From: Septoria linicola
Taxonomy: Eukaryota; Ascomycota; Dothideomycetes; Mycosphaerellales; Mycosphaerellaceae
Reading direction: 5' to 3'
Assembly (NCBI GenBank): GCA_024114885.1
Contig: CP099418.1
Location: 4,402,001 to 4,466,000, forward strand
DNA: 64,000 nucleotides
Positions 56,401 through 64,000 of the stretch are shown here, piece by piece. The notes beneath the pieces are model-generated. The model searched no databases. It saw only the letters and a program-made list of their open reading frames with translations, and had not been told where the DNA came from. Made by a program: the position numbers and the translations under genes. Each line of letters opens with the position of its first letter. Position 1 is the first letter of the stretch.

Positions 56401-57853
56401 ATAGGCTTGGGGTGTGCAAAGTGCCGAGCCCTGGAACACTGTATGATCTGCACATAACTTTGAACGGCAGGAGAAGCAAGGTCTGTGTCCGTGACGATGC
56501 ATGGAAGGACACCGCTTCTTGCCCGTGCATGCATGCCATTGGAAGACTCAAGGCATGCATGATGGACACGATACATATCAAGCGCTTCTACGATGCGCAT
56601 GTTAGCAAATCAAGATGCTAAGGAGAAGATGATCAGCACCGCCCTCAGCGCCGACTCCAGAGTTGGAAGACAAACCACGACCAAGGCATTATTAGCGGGA
56701 GCGCGACGGGACGACCTCAGAAGATGGAGCAGGACAGTGCTCGACGACCTCTATAACCGTTACAAGTATCAACGCTCGATAGCTGAAAGGGGAGATCGTT
56801 CCAAGCTGGATCTGCCTCTAGGCCTTAGCCTCGCACACAGAACGTAGACGAACGCTTTCTGAGCAGTAGAGCAGCGCTTAGCGTGTCTATCCCCTCGGCT
56901 ATGCCGGTGCCCACGGAGTTGTTAGCTCGCTTTGGAGTGCTCCATTCTCAAGAATTGAGGTTGGTGGGCTTGCTCCTGCCGTGTGAGTACTACTGAAGCT
57001 ACAGCTTATCGTCCTCGCCTTTGCTCCTCGCCAGCAGCGTTCCAGGAGAATTCGGCGTTGAATCATCGAGTCAACATATGCGTCTGCACCATTCTCCAGA
57101 CCTTGAGGTTCACTACAACGGTCCTGATACACTAGCATTGTCAGCCCTCATCTCACGCTATTGGGATGTCAGAAGATCAATGATCATCTTGGATAACTGT
57201 TCGCCTACGAAGCCGTTCTTCGATCCCGAAACCGATGCGCTGAACTCGTGTCCCCAGCATTCAAGATGATATAGACTTCTCTACCAGAAGTTGTCGGCCA
57301 TCGAGATCTCTTTCGCCATGTCACGAATGCCGAGTCCCATTTCTGGCGCCAATTATCTCCTGGCGCTCGCCTGCTCCTGTAGTCAAGAGAAGGTCGCTGG
57401 AGCGTAGTCACACAGCGTTCGCCGCCGCACTTGGCATTTCCCACCGACCCGAAGCATTCTGTGTGCCGGGACCTTCCTCTGCGACTTGGACACCCTTCTG
57501 TTCCAAACAGCAATGCCTCAAGGCGCTCCTTGTTGCTGTGGCAAGCTGCTTATAGCCGGGCGGAGCTGCATGAGCTCAAAGACAGCTCTGGTGTGGGCGT
57601 CGATCTGGTGGCAATTTGCAAGCCTTAGGTACACGCCAGACATTGCCAGTCAAGGCAACTGCCAGAAGGCATAATCCTCCATCCTAACGTCCCCACTATA
57701 CGCATCGACGCTGTGGTACCTTGTGCTTAGAGCGGCGCAGTGGCAATTGGACGCGTGTCTGAGACAATGCTGACCTTCCACCTGGCAGTCAATGCGACTG
57801 TTAGAAGGCGCTCCCTCTATAGGTATAGGGTGCTTGAGAGGGCACAAATCTGC
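53471..57853. other. Gene-poor block
   Basis: About 4.4 kb with no gene I can support. Overlapping frames on both strands at 53505-54250 are 5' region of the reductase gene or chance. Frames at 54301-54756 (minus), 55288-55545 (minus), 56593-56847 (plus), 57021-57269 (plus) and 57205-57513 (minus) show no domains. The base composition stays close to that of the rest of the window and CA/TG are not depleted, so this is not a RIP island. Two open stretches, 55902-56060 and 56136-56360, are discussed as findings. Confidence 0.4.
55902..56060 (+). CDS. Candidate small secreted protein ORF (52 aa), uncertain
   Basis: The ATG at 55902 opens 52 codons to a TAA at 56058-56060. After a basic start (MQRNAKHAVSKRH) there is a hydrophobic run LDFAFFACAVLAPALCSA resembling a signal peptide with an Ala-x-Ala-like cleavage region, then a short tail with one Cys (DFCGRTSHPQ). 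It has no recognised family. It stands alone in a gene-poor block, the kind of place where fungal effectors are found, but a frame this short can arise by chance. Confidence 0.2.
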   Translation: MQRNAKHAVSKRHFLDFAFFACAVLAPALCSADFCGRTSHPQAGLSPLLAAS

Positions 57854-58420
57854 GCTCTCGTCGAAATTGTGTGTGTCTGACAGCACAAGGAAGTTGACGG
57901 GCGTCTTGCTTTCGTCGAAATTGTGTGTGTCTGATAGCACGAGGAACTTGACGGGCGTCTTGCTCTCGTCGAAATTGTGTGTGTCTGACAGCACAAGGAA
58001 CTTGACGGGCGTCTTGCTCTCGTCGAAATTGTGTGTGTCTGACAGCACAAGGAACTTGACGGGCGTCTTGCTCTCGTCGAAATTGTGTGTCTCTGATAGC
58101 ACAAGGAACTTGACAGGCGTGGTGGATGCGCTCTCGTCGAAGTTGTGTGTGTCTGATAGCACAAGGAACTTGACAGGCGTGGTGGATGCGCTCTCGTCGA
58201 AGTTGTGCGTGTCGGATAGCACTGGGAAATTGACGGACGTGTTGGGAGGGCACAGATCTGCGCTCTCGTCGAAATTGTGCGTGTCTGATTGCACCAGGAA
58301 CTGGCGTGTGCAGGGCACAGGTCTGCGCTCTTGTCGAAATTGTGCGTGTCTGATAGCACTGGGAGCTAGACGGGCGTGTTGTGTGTGTCCGATAGCACTG
58401 GGAACTTGCCAGGCTGCCTC
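57854..58420 (-). repeat. Tandem minisatellite derived from the first motif of a metallophosphoesterase gene
   Basis: About nine and a half head-to-tail units. Start-to-start distances read from the sequence are 54 bp for the first four (starts at 57854, 57908, 57962, 58016), 60 bp for two (58070, 58130), 72 bp (58190) and 64 bp (58262); the next starts at 58326 and a partial one ends near 58420. On the minus strand the 54 bp unit reads KTPVKFLVLSDTHNFDES, the 60 bp unit ASTTPVKFLVLSDTHNFDES and the 72 bp unit carries ADLCPPNTSVNFPV before SDTHNFDES. FLVLSDTHN matches the first metal-binding motif (D-x-H) of fungal calcineurin-like metallophosphoesterases. Units nearest 57854 are almost identical; those on the right are more diverged. 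The reading frame stays open across the perfect part on both strands, but there is no plausible gene context. Confidence 0.9.
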
Positions 58421-58828
58421 CTTCTCCGGCGCTCTACCGCGACACTTCCCAACCTCACATCTTTCTTGCTTATCGGGCAAGCACACTCGCTGGATAGTAG
58501 GTACGGATGATCAGGGTCTCTACGGAGCGCGACAAGATAACAGCAACATCAGAGGGACATCTAACGCCGTCCGAAACGGAGACAGTTGACGGGCGTGTTC
58601 AAATCTGCACTCTCATCGGAGTCATGCGTGTCCGATAGTACTGGGAACTTGACGGATGTGTTGGCTATATTGACTGAACATATTCGGCGCGTGCAGCGAT
58701 GATTGCCAGTAATCTCCCTTGGCTCAATGACAAATGGAAGGTCAGCAACGTCTCAGACGTATCTCAAGCTGCTAGTATCCCGCCATGAGTACAGAGTGCT
58801 GCAGGGTAATTGATTGCGGCAGAGTGTT
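58421..58828. other. Spacer between minisatellite and metallophosphoesterase fragment
   Basis: No gene seen. A diverged, isolated copy of the minisatellite unit lies at about 58588-58665, in the same orientation as the array. Confidence 0.5.
58588..58665 (-). repeat. Isolated diverged copy of the minisatellite unit
   Basis: On the minus strand this reads NTSVKFPVLSDTHDSDESAD, clearly the same unit as in the array about 170 bp away but with substitutions (HNFDES to HDSDES). Confidence 0.8.
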
Positions 58829-58972
58829 GACATTGAAGTCGATGTCACTCTCCACCGCATTTCTTCAACCTCTGTACGTAAAAAGGCTCACCAGCTCCTA
58901 GGTAGCTTTAACGCCGAGCTCAAGATTGTGATAGCAGGCAAGCGCGATATGATCAGCCTTCGGCTCAAGACT
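58829..58972 (+). pseudogene. Decayed metallophosphoesterase fragment
   Basis: The plus strand reads DIEVDVTLHRISSTS and then AHQLLGSFNAELKIVIAGKR. This resembles the family stretch VDVVLHCGDL followed by ALxxLGSIxAELKLVIAGNHD. The two metal-binding motifs appear damaged: HCGD has become HRIS and GNHD has become GKRD. The piece is on the opposite strand to the neighbouring minisatellite units, which carry the first motif of the same family. The similarity is recognised from memory of the family, so alignment is needed. Confidence 0.55.
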
Positions 58973-59457
58973 CCATGTCGTATGAAGAGGTTTGCTCGAT
59001 TCGTATTACTTTCGCTCACTAACTAAACTCCAAGGCCTCGAGACCGCTATGCTGAGGGAGATCGATATCTATTGACCATTCTCCAGCCATGTCAAGAATT
59101 CGCTGATCCATTCCTGGCACCAGGTCCGCGTAATGCTCGCCAGCTCTCGGCCCTTGTCACTCATGTTGACGCTGCTGTTGGTATATGCTTGATGCAATGC
59201 GGCTCTGTTGATGTATGTGGAAGTGTTGCGCCTTGCGGATGATGTTCTCTCGTTGTTGGGATAAAGGAAAAGGAAGCGACGGGCAGGCAGCAGGCGTAAA
59301 ATATCAACGGATGCAAAAGTGAAGTTCTTGCATGAGGCCGCGTTTGTCCTCATTTCTTGTTCACGAAGCTTCACTTGTCCTCAAATTTAAAGTTGGGTGG
59401 AGTCGAACTTTACAGTCACTACCAGAGCTGACGAAAGCAATCTTGATCACTCACTCG
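58973..59457. other. Intergenic, no supported gene
   Basis: A minus-strand frame of 101 codons (59374-59069) ends in WCQEWISEFLTWLENGQ. No domain is recognised, and it may be a chance frame or a small orphan gene downstream of the next gene. Confidence 0.35.
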
Positions 59458-60342
59458 TCATTTGCTTAGAGCGTCACTGAAGTCCTTCGCCAGCTCCCTT
59501 CGCCACTTCCTTCTGGCGTTCTCCAGCAACGCCGCCATATCTTGCTGCATCGTAGTCTTCTGCTCTTGCATAGCTTTCTCCACAGCCGGCCCAAGTCTCT
59601 TGTCCAGTTCCTTTAGCACTTCGCTCCCTACGAGCTCTGTCAAGCCATGGCCGATAGTGATGTTGCCCCTACGCCCACTCCCTATATTGGCTTCACGTCC
59701 GCCCTGCTCCTCATCGACCCAAGTTCCTGTATACTCTAATCTACTTCTTCGCGCGTCAGCGAGACCCTTTGACGGACTTGCGCTGCTTGAACCCGTGCCC
59801 TTCAAAGTATTCGGTTGCTCCTGATGTCGATCAGTGTCGGGCGTCGGACCTTGCGAGCGCTTCTCCGCTTGTTCCTTCTCCTTCAGCTTACGCAACACTT
59901 CCTCCGTCCAATCGTCGTTGTTGGTCGCTTGGCTGTCAGAGAAGCTGGACGACGTGGAAGCATCTAGCTCGCTTTCCGTAAACTTCAGCGGGCTCCTCTG
60001 CGCTGCACGGAGTACGGCAGACGCTGTCGCCTCACCATGAAGCTTGAATTTGATCATAGGCAGTATAATATTCTCTTGATATAGCCGTTCGTTGAAGTTC
60101 GGCGGCCGCTCATTGCCCCAGCGAGTGCCATTGATCATCGCTCGGAAAGGCTCAGAGGTCGCCACGGCATACCAAATGTTGCGGCGAAGTGGAAGGTGGT
60201 TATTGAGCGATGCAAGGTCCGGGTGTCCCGTCAAATCCTCATCGATTCTGAATTCAAGCTCGAGAAACTCCATCTCGGAACATCGAAATAAGCTGAGCAT
60301 GTCTTCTATGTCGGACAGAGCATTGCGTTTGTTGTTAGACAT
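59458..60342 (-). CDS. Uncharacterised (orphan-like) protein
   Basis: I do not recognise a family. The ATG at 60342 (MSNNKRNALSDIEDMLSLF) gives 294 aa; the frame continues upstream to 60477 but that part looks non-coding. Residues 1-110 look folded (EFLELEFRIDEDLTGHPDLA, NIWYAVATSEPFRAMINGTR). The middle is Ser/Gln/Lys-rich and disordered. The last 75 residues are probably helical or coiled-coil (LTELVGSEVLKELDKRLGPA, then MQQDMAALLENARRKWRREL). No intron is needed. It lies at the edge of the gene-poor block, consistent with a lineage-specific gene, though that is inference. Confidence 0.6.
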   Translation of the reverse strand: MSNNKRNALSDIEDMLSLFRCSEMEFLELEFRIDEDLTGHPDLASLNNHLPLRRNIWYAVATSEPFRAMINGTRWGNERPPNFNERLYQENIILPMIKFKLHGEATASAVLRAAQRSPLKFTESELDASTSSSFSDSQATNNDDWTEEVLRKLKEKEQAEKRSQGPTPDTDRHQEQPNTLKGTGSSSASPSKGLADARRSRLEYTGTWVDEEQGGREANIGSGRRGNITIGHGLTELVGSEVLKELDKRLGPAVEKAMQEQKTTMQQDMAALLENARRKWRRELAKDFSDALSK

Positions 60343-60639
60343 CCTGTGTTGTTTAAGCTTGTCTAGGGTCTGGAGATAGATAATCGTCGTTCCTATACCA
60401 ATTGGAATCGAGTGCTTTGCGTTGATTGTGTCAGATGCACGCGGACAAGGGAGTGCATCTCGGTGCGAGCATCGCAACTGGATAGGAGGCGTTTGCGATC
60501 ATCAGGCGGGACGTTCTTGCGATATGGGCCAGAGAAGGCTACTGGCAGTCGCGAGCTGTAACGGCGCCGAGTCCGAGAAGTAGCATGTGTGCGCTGCCTC
60601 GCGTCTTCCAGTTTAGTCATTACGTAGAAGGCCATACTT

Positions 60640-61656
60640 TCAGCTCGCCTCTACAAGCCGCAGTGCCTTTGCAACAGCACTAGCTGCCCGGCCGATTTCA
60701 CCTCCTTCACTTTTGGCTTCTTGGACACCGAACTGGAAGGCACCATGCAGATTTAATTCCACAAAGACGTTCATCCTCTGTTCTGGATCATCGTAAACCT
60801 CGCTCTCTACGTCGCGCGGCGCACCGAACAGATTCAGATAGCCAAATGGATTACTCTTCTTCGGCAGAAAATGTGCATCTACCTGCGATAGTGGAAACAA
60901 TGAGGCACTTCTTAACGCTTCGGCCGACAGGTCAGGGGCCGGCCGAGAGAGTCCGGCTGCGATGAAGTGCGCCAGAGTCGTGAGCTGATGCACCAGGAGC
61001 TTGTTGCTTCCCAGGTTCGTCTTCGTCTTGGTAGCGGACCAGTTGCCGTTCTGGATCGTGCCGGTCGCAGTCGTGCCTTGCCATGAAAGTAAGTTCTGAA
61101 ATGTGTGAAGTGTCTTGATCCATCCGCCAGCCTGGCTGACCACCGCTTCTGGATTGGCCTCCAACAGCCAGTCCAACACGTCCAGCGCCGCCACTCTAAT
61201 GTCACTGGACAGGTGGGTGAGCCCGGCACGAGTGTACAGAACTGTTTGCTCTAAACTCCCAAGTTGACCGGTAGGCAACAGCTTCAGGAGCTTCAACACC
61301 TGACTACGAACTGCTGAGCTTCCATCAAGAATCAATGGACTAACCTTAGCCAGGACTTCTGAGACTGCCTTGGGCAGATTGCCGCTTGGGGCAGCAGCTG
61401 TTGCAGTAGTGAGATATGTGAGCGCATCTCGCCTTTGCGTGTCGTTGCGACTGCTCAAAAGCGACAGGTTGTGGTGGAAGAGCGCAGCAGCATCTCTTGT
61501 GCCTTCGCTCAGTGACTGCTGCTTGAGCACAATCGATTTCGCCGCAAAGCTCGTGTCTGTTGCGTTGGTATTCTTAGGTCGTGCCTTGCCGACCTTGAGC
61601 TTCGGTTTGGCGAAGTCGGCCTTTTTCTCCTTCTTCTTCTTCGCCGAGGAGCCCAT
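60640..61656 (-). CDS. IPI1: Pre-rRNA-processing protein Ipi1 (Rix1 complex; TEX10 homolog)
   Basis: Subunit of the Rix1-Ipi1-Ipi3 complex, which processes ITS2 and checks pre-60S particles in the nucleoplasm. The start is the ATG at 61656 (MGSSAKKKKEKKADFAKPKL), the standard family N-terminus; the codon six bases upstream is a GTG. The 338 aa protein has a basic N-terminal tail, then HEAT-like helical repeats (DALTYLTTATAA, AVRSQVLKLLKLLP, DIRVAALDVLDWLLEANPEAV). No intron. Length and motifs agree with fungal orthologs. Confidence 0.93.
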   Translation of the reverse strand: MGSSAKKKKEKKADFAKPKLKVGKARPKNTNATDTSFAAKSIVLKQQSLSEGTRDAAALFHHNLSLLSSRNDTQRRDALTYLTTATAAAPSGNLPKAVSEVLAKVSPLILDGSSAVRSQVLKLLKLLPTGQLGSLEQTVLYTRAGLTHLSSDIRVAALDVLDWLLEANPEAVVSQAGGWIKTLHTFQNLLSWQGTTATGTIQNGNWSATKTKTNLGSNKLLVHQLTTLAHFIAAGLSRPAPDLSAEALRSASLFPLSQVDAHFLPKKSNPFGYLNLFGAPRDVESEVYDDPEQRMNVFVELNLHGAFQFGVQEAKSEGGEIGRAASAVAKALRLVEAS

Positions 61657-61841
61657 TCTCACGGACTGCTGTCCAGGGATATCAACTATTGAAATTTAGG
61701 CAAAGTGAAGTCCATAAAGTCTAGATGGATCTGAAATTGTGGCAGATCGGCTTAGTCATGCTCTCGCTCGCTCACCTCGACAACCAGGGCCCTCTTGTTT
61801 GCAGGTCACAACATCAACCATGTTGAGCGCAGAATAACGAG

Positions 61842-62301
61842 ATGGCAATGCAACAGCCGTCGCCGTCCGCAGAGACCGAGAGCCTACTGGCACGGCTTGC
61901 GCAACGACCCGGTGTGCAAGGCACTCTCATTCTGGCCCGCGAGACTGGCGCAATTGTCCGCTCATCTGGACTGGTCACCGACGAGGAGGACGCAGACGAG
62001 GAAGCAAGACCACCAACTTCGAACGGACCAGACGGCGAGGGCAAGAAGAGGGGGACAAGGAAGGCTGAAGATGTCGCAAGACTGGTTTACAACTTCGTTA
62101 CCCATGCCGGTGACATGATTGAGGATTTGAACGGCGAGCACGATGAAGCAAAGCTATTGCGGGTCAGGACGAAGAAGAACGAGGTCGTGATAGTGCCAGG
62201 TATGTCGCACATGGTAGGAGCAACGAGAGACCTCTGTTGACCATGGAACAGACGCGAAGTTCTTGCTTGTTGTTATACACGACACTCCGCCTGCACCCTG
62301 A
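61842..62301 (+). CDS. Roadblock/LC7-domain dynein light chain-like protein
   Basis: Small protein of the roadblock/LC7 superfamily, which acts as dynein light chains or in Rag/LAMTOR-type scaffolds. Two exons, 61842-62199 and 62252-62301, total 408 nt and encode 135 aa. The domain starts at ESLLARLAQRPGVQGTLILA and RETGAIVRSSGL, is interrupted by a charged insert (EEDADEEARPPTSNG), and resumes AEDVARLVYNFVTHAGDMI with KLLRVRTKKNEVVIVP. The exon 2 join reads P-DAKFLLVVIHDTPPAP, the expected final strand and helix of the fold. A dynein role is the usual annotation; which complex it joins is not visible. Confidence 0.85.
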
Positions 62302-62637
62302 TAGCCCGACAGCTGTCATGCATGCAGACATACAATCCCAAACTACGACACCGCATCGCCTGCTGCTCGTCTAGAAATGTGCCGATATGGGAGAGATTAG
62401 TGGCAACTACAGGTCTAGCAATCGACGATAGACTAGATCAACGGCCCCGGAGACTCCAGCGTAGCCTACAACAGATGATCAGTAGACATGGTCGAGATGA
62501 GAGCCTTGACAGAAACGATGAGCACAGAGATGTACCCACGAGACTAAAGACACTGCTCAAGACAGGCGAAGAGTCAAGACACCAAGAGGCAAGAAGAAGT
62601 GCGAATACTGCCAAGATCACTATCATGGCTGAGCCGC
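62302..62637. other. Intergenic, convergent 3' ends
   Basis: A 336-base gap with no supported gene; frames on both strands are chance. Confidence 0.35.
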
Positions 62638-63093
62638 CTACAGATGCTCCTCTCCAATCTCTACGCTGTTGACATCGACTCCGTCCCTGAACCACCTCTG
62701 CGCTTCGTCAATCTCGATGTCGTTGCCGCTCATCTGCCGCTTTCTCATCTTGCCATCCTCATCAAAAGTCCAATCCTCCAGCCCATAACAACGCTTCCAC
62801 TTCATGCCGTCATGAGCGTCACGGTACTCGTAGAAGAACTGGACCGCAATGCGATTGTCCGTAAAGGCAAAGAGCTCTTTGCGAAGAGTGTAAGACTTTT
62901 CCTTCTGCCACTTGGCTTCGAGGAAAGCGACGATGTCTTGAGTGCCACGGAGGAAAGTGCCGCGGTTGCGCCAAATCGAATCAGAGGTGTAAGCTTGGGC
63001 TATCTTCTCTGGATCTTGGGTGTTCCAGAGATCTTGTGCTTTCTTGACTTTCTGATGGGCTGTCTCTGCAGTGTAGGGAGGTGCCAGAGACAT
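62638..63093 (-). CDS. DUF1348 family protein (SnoaL/NTF2-like fold)
   Basis: Small 151 aa protein of the DUF1348 family, with an NTF2-like cone fold and unknown substrate. Conserved segments are KVKKAQDLWNTQDPEKIAQA near the start, DSIWRNRGTFLRGTQDIVAF, KSYTLRKELFAFTDNRIAVQ, RCYGLEDWTFDEDGKMRKRQ and DVNSV near the end. No intron. Length and motifs match the family closely; the biochemical role is not known. Confidence 0.9.
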   Translation of the reverse strand: MSLAPPYTAETAHQKVKKAQDLWNTQDPEKIAQAYTSDSIWRNRGTFLRGTQDIVAFLEAKWQKEKSYTLRKELFAFTDNRIAVQFFYEYRDAHDGMKWKRCYGLEDWTFDEDGKMRKRQMSGNDIEIDEAQRWFRDGVDVNSVEIGEEHL

Positions 63094-63284
63094 GGTGGTC
63101 TCCAGTTATGGTAGGGAACTGCTTAACGTTGAGCTATTGGTTATTGAAGCGATTGATCAGCTGGCAGGAATGTGTGAAAGTATGTAAAGGGAACAGACGA
63201 AAGCGACTCCTTGATCCTATGAGGCATCTTACTGATGAAGGTCCCTGTCGCGTACACGCAAAAATCTGACCCCGTTGACTCGGA

Positions 63285-64000
63285 ACTACGTAGCGCCGCT
63301 TACGTAATAGCCTCCGCGTCTTAGCAAGTAATAACACCTTTACGGTACTAATAATAGCATAATACCTACGATAATAGCTTCTTTAATCTATTATATTATA
63401 GTATATAGTACGCGCTTTATAACGTAAATAGCTTATATTTATCTTATAGTATAAGAGCTAGGTAAGGTTAAATATTAGACCTACCTTAGGCTCGTAGGCT
63501 TAGCGTATAGTATTATAGTATACGTATATATCTAAAAAGAAGTAAGAATTAGTCTTACGATATTCTAATACTCTTATTAGAAGAGCGCTCTATATATTAC
63601 TATATATCTCTTTTATATATATATCTATTTAAAGACTATTTTAGAGACGTACTCTATAGGCGAGAGCTTTTAAAGAAAGTAAAGATAAGAATCTCTATTA
63701 ATTCTATTATTATTATATTATAGAGTAAGGCTATTATATTATAACTAAGATAAGTACGTAATTAGATAAGTAGATACCTATTATAAGATCGTTATTATTA
63801 TTAGATATAGGTTATATAACTATATCTTCTACTTAAGTTTATTTCTTTCTTTAAATACTACTACTACTACTATTACTAAGTGCCTATAATAGCTCTTTAG
63901 TTAATTATATATTATATATAATAGTAGAGTCGCGCCTCTTATATATAATAGCTCGTAATAGTAGCTTACTACTAATGTTTCTAGATCGTCTTAAAGTAGT
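63285..64000. mobile_element. AT-rich repeat relic with extreme RIP signature, continuing past the right edge
   Basis: Composition changes abruptly at about 63285-63360 from ordinary coding-type DNA to very AT-rich sequence dominated by TA steps. From 63361 to 64000 I count no CA dinucleotide and two TG dinucleotides, while CG is still present. That is what repeat-induced point mutation (C to T at CpA on both strands) leaves in a duplicated sequence. No coding frame survives, so the element type cannot be named. Confidence 0.8.

Noticed and set aside
57792..58589. 265-codon plus-strand frame across the minisatellite (repeats of SSKLCVSDSTRNLTGVLL)
   Set aside because: It is the antisense of the metallophosphoesterase-like reading. 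Repeat units with lengths divisible by three keep several frames open at once.

Overview
The window is about 63 kb of nuclear DNA from a filamentous ascomycete (Pezizomycotina). The gene content suggests a Dothideomycete, but that is inference. The signs are dense genes on both strands, short 45-190 bp GT-AG introns, fungus-typical families (SIN component Cdc14, calcipressin, DUF3431, TOM1-type HECT ligase, PanE-like reductase with a long proline-rich tail) and an AT-rich block at the right end with the dinucleotide signature of repeat-induced point mutation (RIP). I see no prokaryotic operon, CRISPR array, tRNA or rRNA gene.

Layout. 1-5.0 kb: separase, cut by the left edge. 5.4-6.7 kb: RRM/RGG RNA-binding protein. 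8-9.2 kb: DUF3431 membrane protein. 9.3-11 kb: cytochrome P450 with a nonsense codon in its membrane anchor. 11.5-12.2 kb: Naa20, catalytic subunit of the NatB acetyltransferase. 13.2-14.7 kb: COX10. 15-18 kb: calcipressin and SIN Cdc14, the latter frameshifted at a homopolymer. 18.5-19.2 kb: an unresolved or decayed gene. 19.3-24 kb: ribosomal protein eL22 and Rrp12. 24-30.5 kb: an unknown protein, NFU1 and a myotubularin phosphatase, all on the minus strand. 30.9-42.9 kb: a giant TOM1/HUWE1-type HECT ubiquitin ligase. 44.5-48.4 kb: a secreted CAP (PR-1-like) protein and a polyol/inositol-type MFS transporter. 48.9-53.5 kb: a SHB17-like histidine phosphatase and a PanE/ApbA-like reductase. 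53.5-59.4 kb: a gene-poor block. 59.4-63.1 kb: an orphan protein, Ipi1, a roadblock/LC7 protein and a DUF1348 protein. 63.3-64 kb: the RIP-mutated repeat relic.

Most genes are independent housekeeping loci: ubiquitin, cell cycle, ribosome assembly (Rrp12, Ipi1, eL22), mitochondrial cofactor assembly (COX10, NFU1) and phosphoinositides. They do not form a visible pathway cluster. Exon structures were worked out by hand from GT-AG sites, reading phase and protein-family continuity, and each total was checked for divisibility by three.

The most unusual structure is in the gene-poor block. A tandem minisatellite (54, 60 or 72 bp units) reads on the minus strand as repeats of the first metal-binding motif of a calcineurin-like metallophosphoesterase (SDTHNFDES). 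Nearby, in the opposite orientation, is a decayed piece carrying what look like the next two motifs of the same family. Other notable points are the P450 nonsense codon, the Cdc14 frameshift and a RIP block with no CA dinucleotide in 640 bp.
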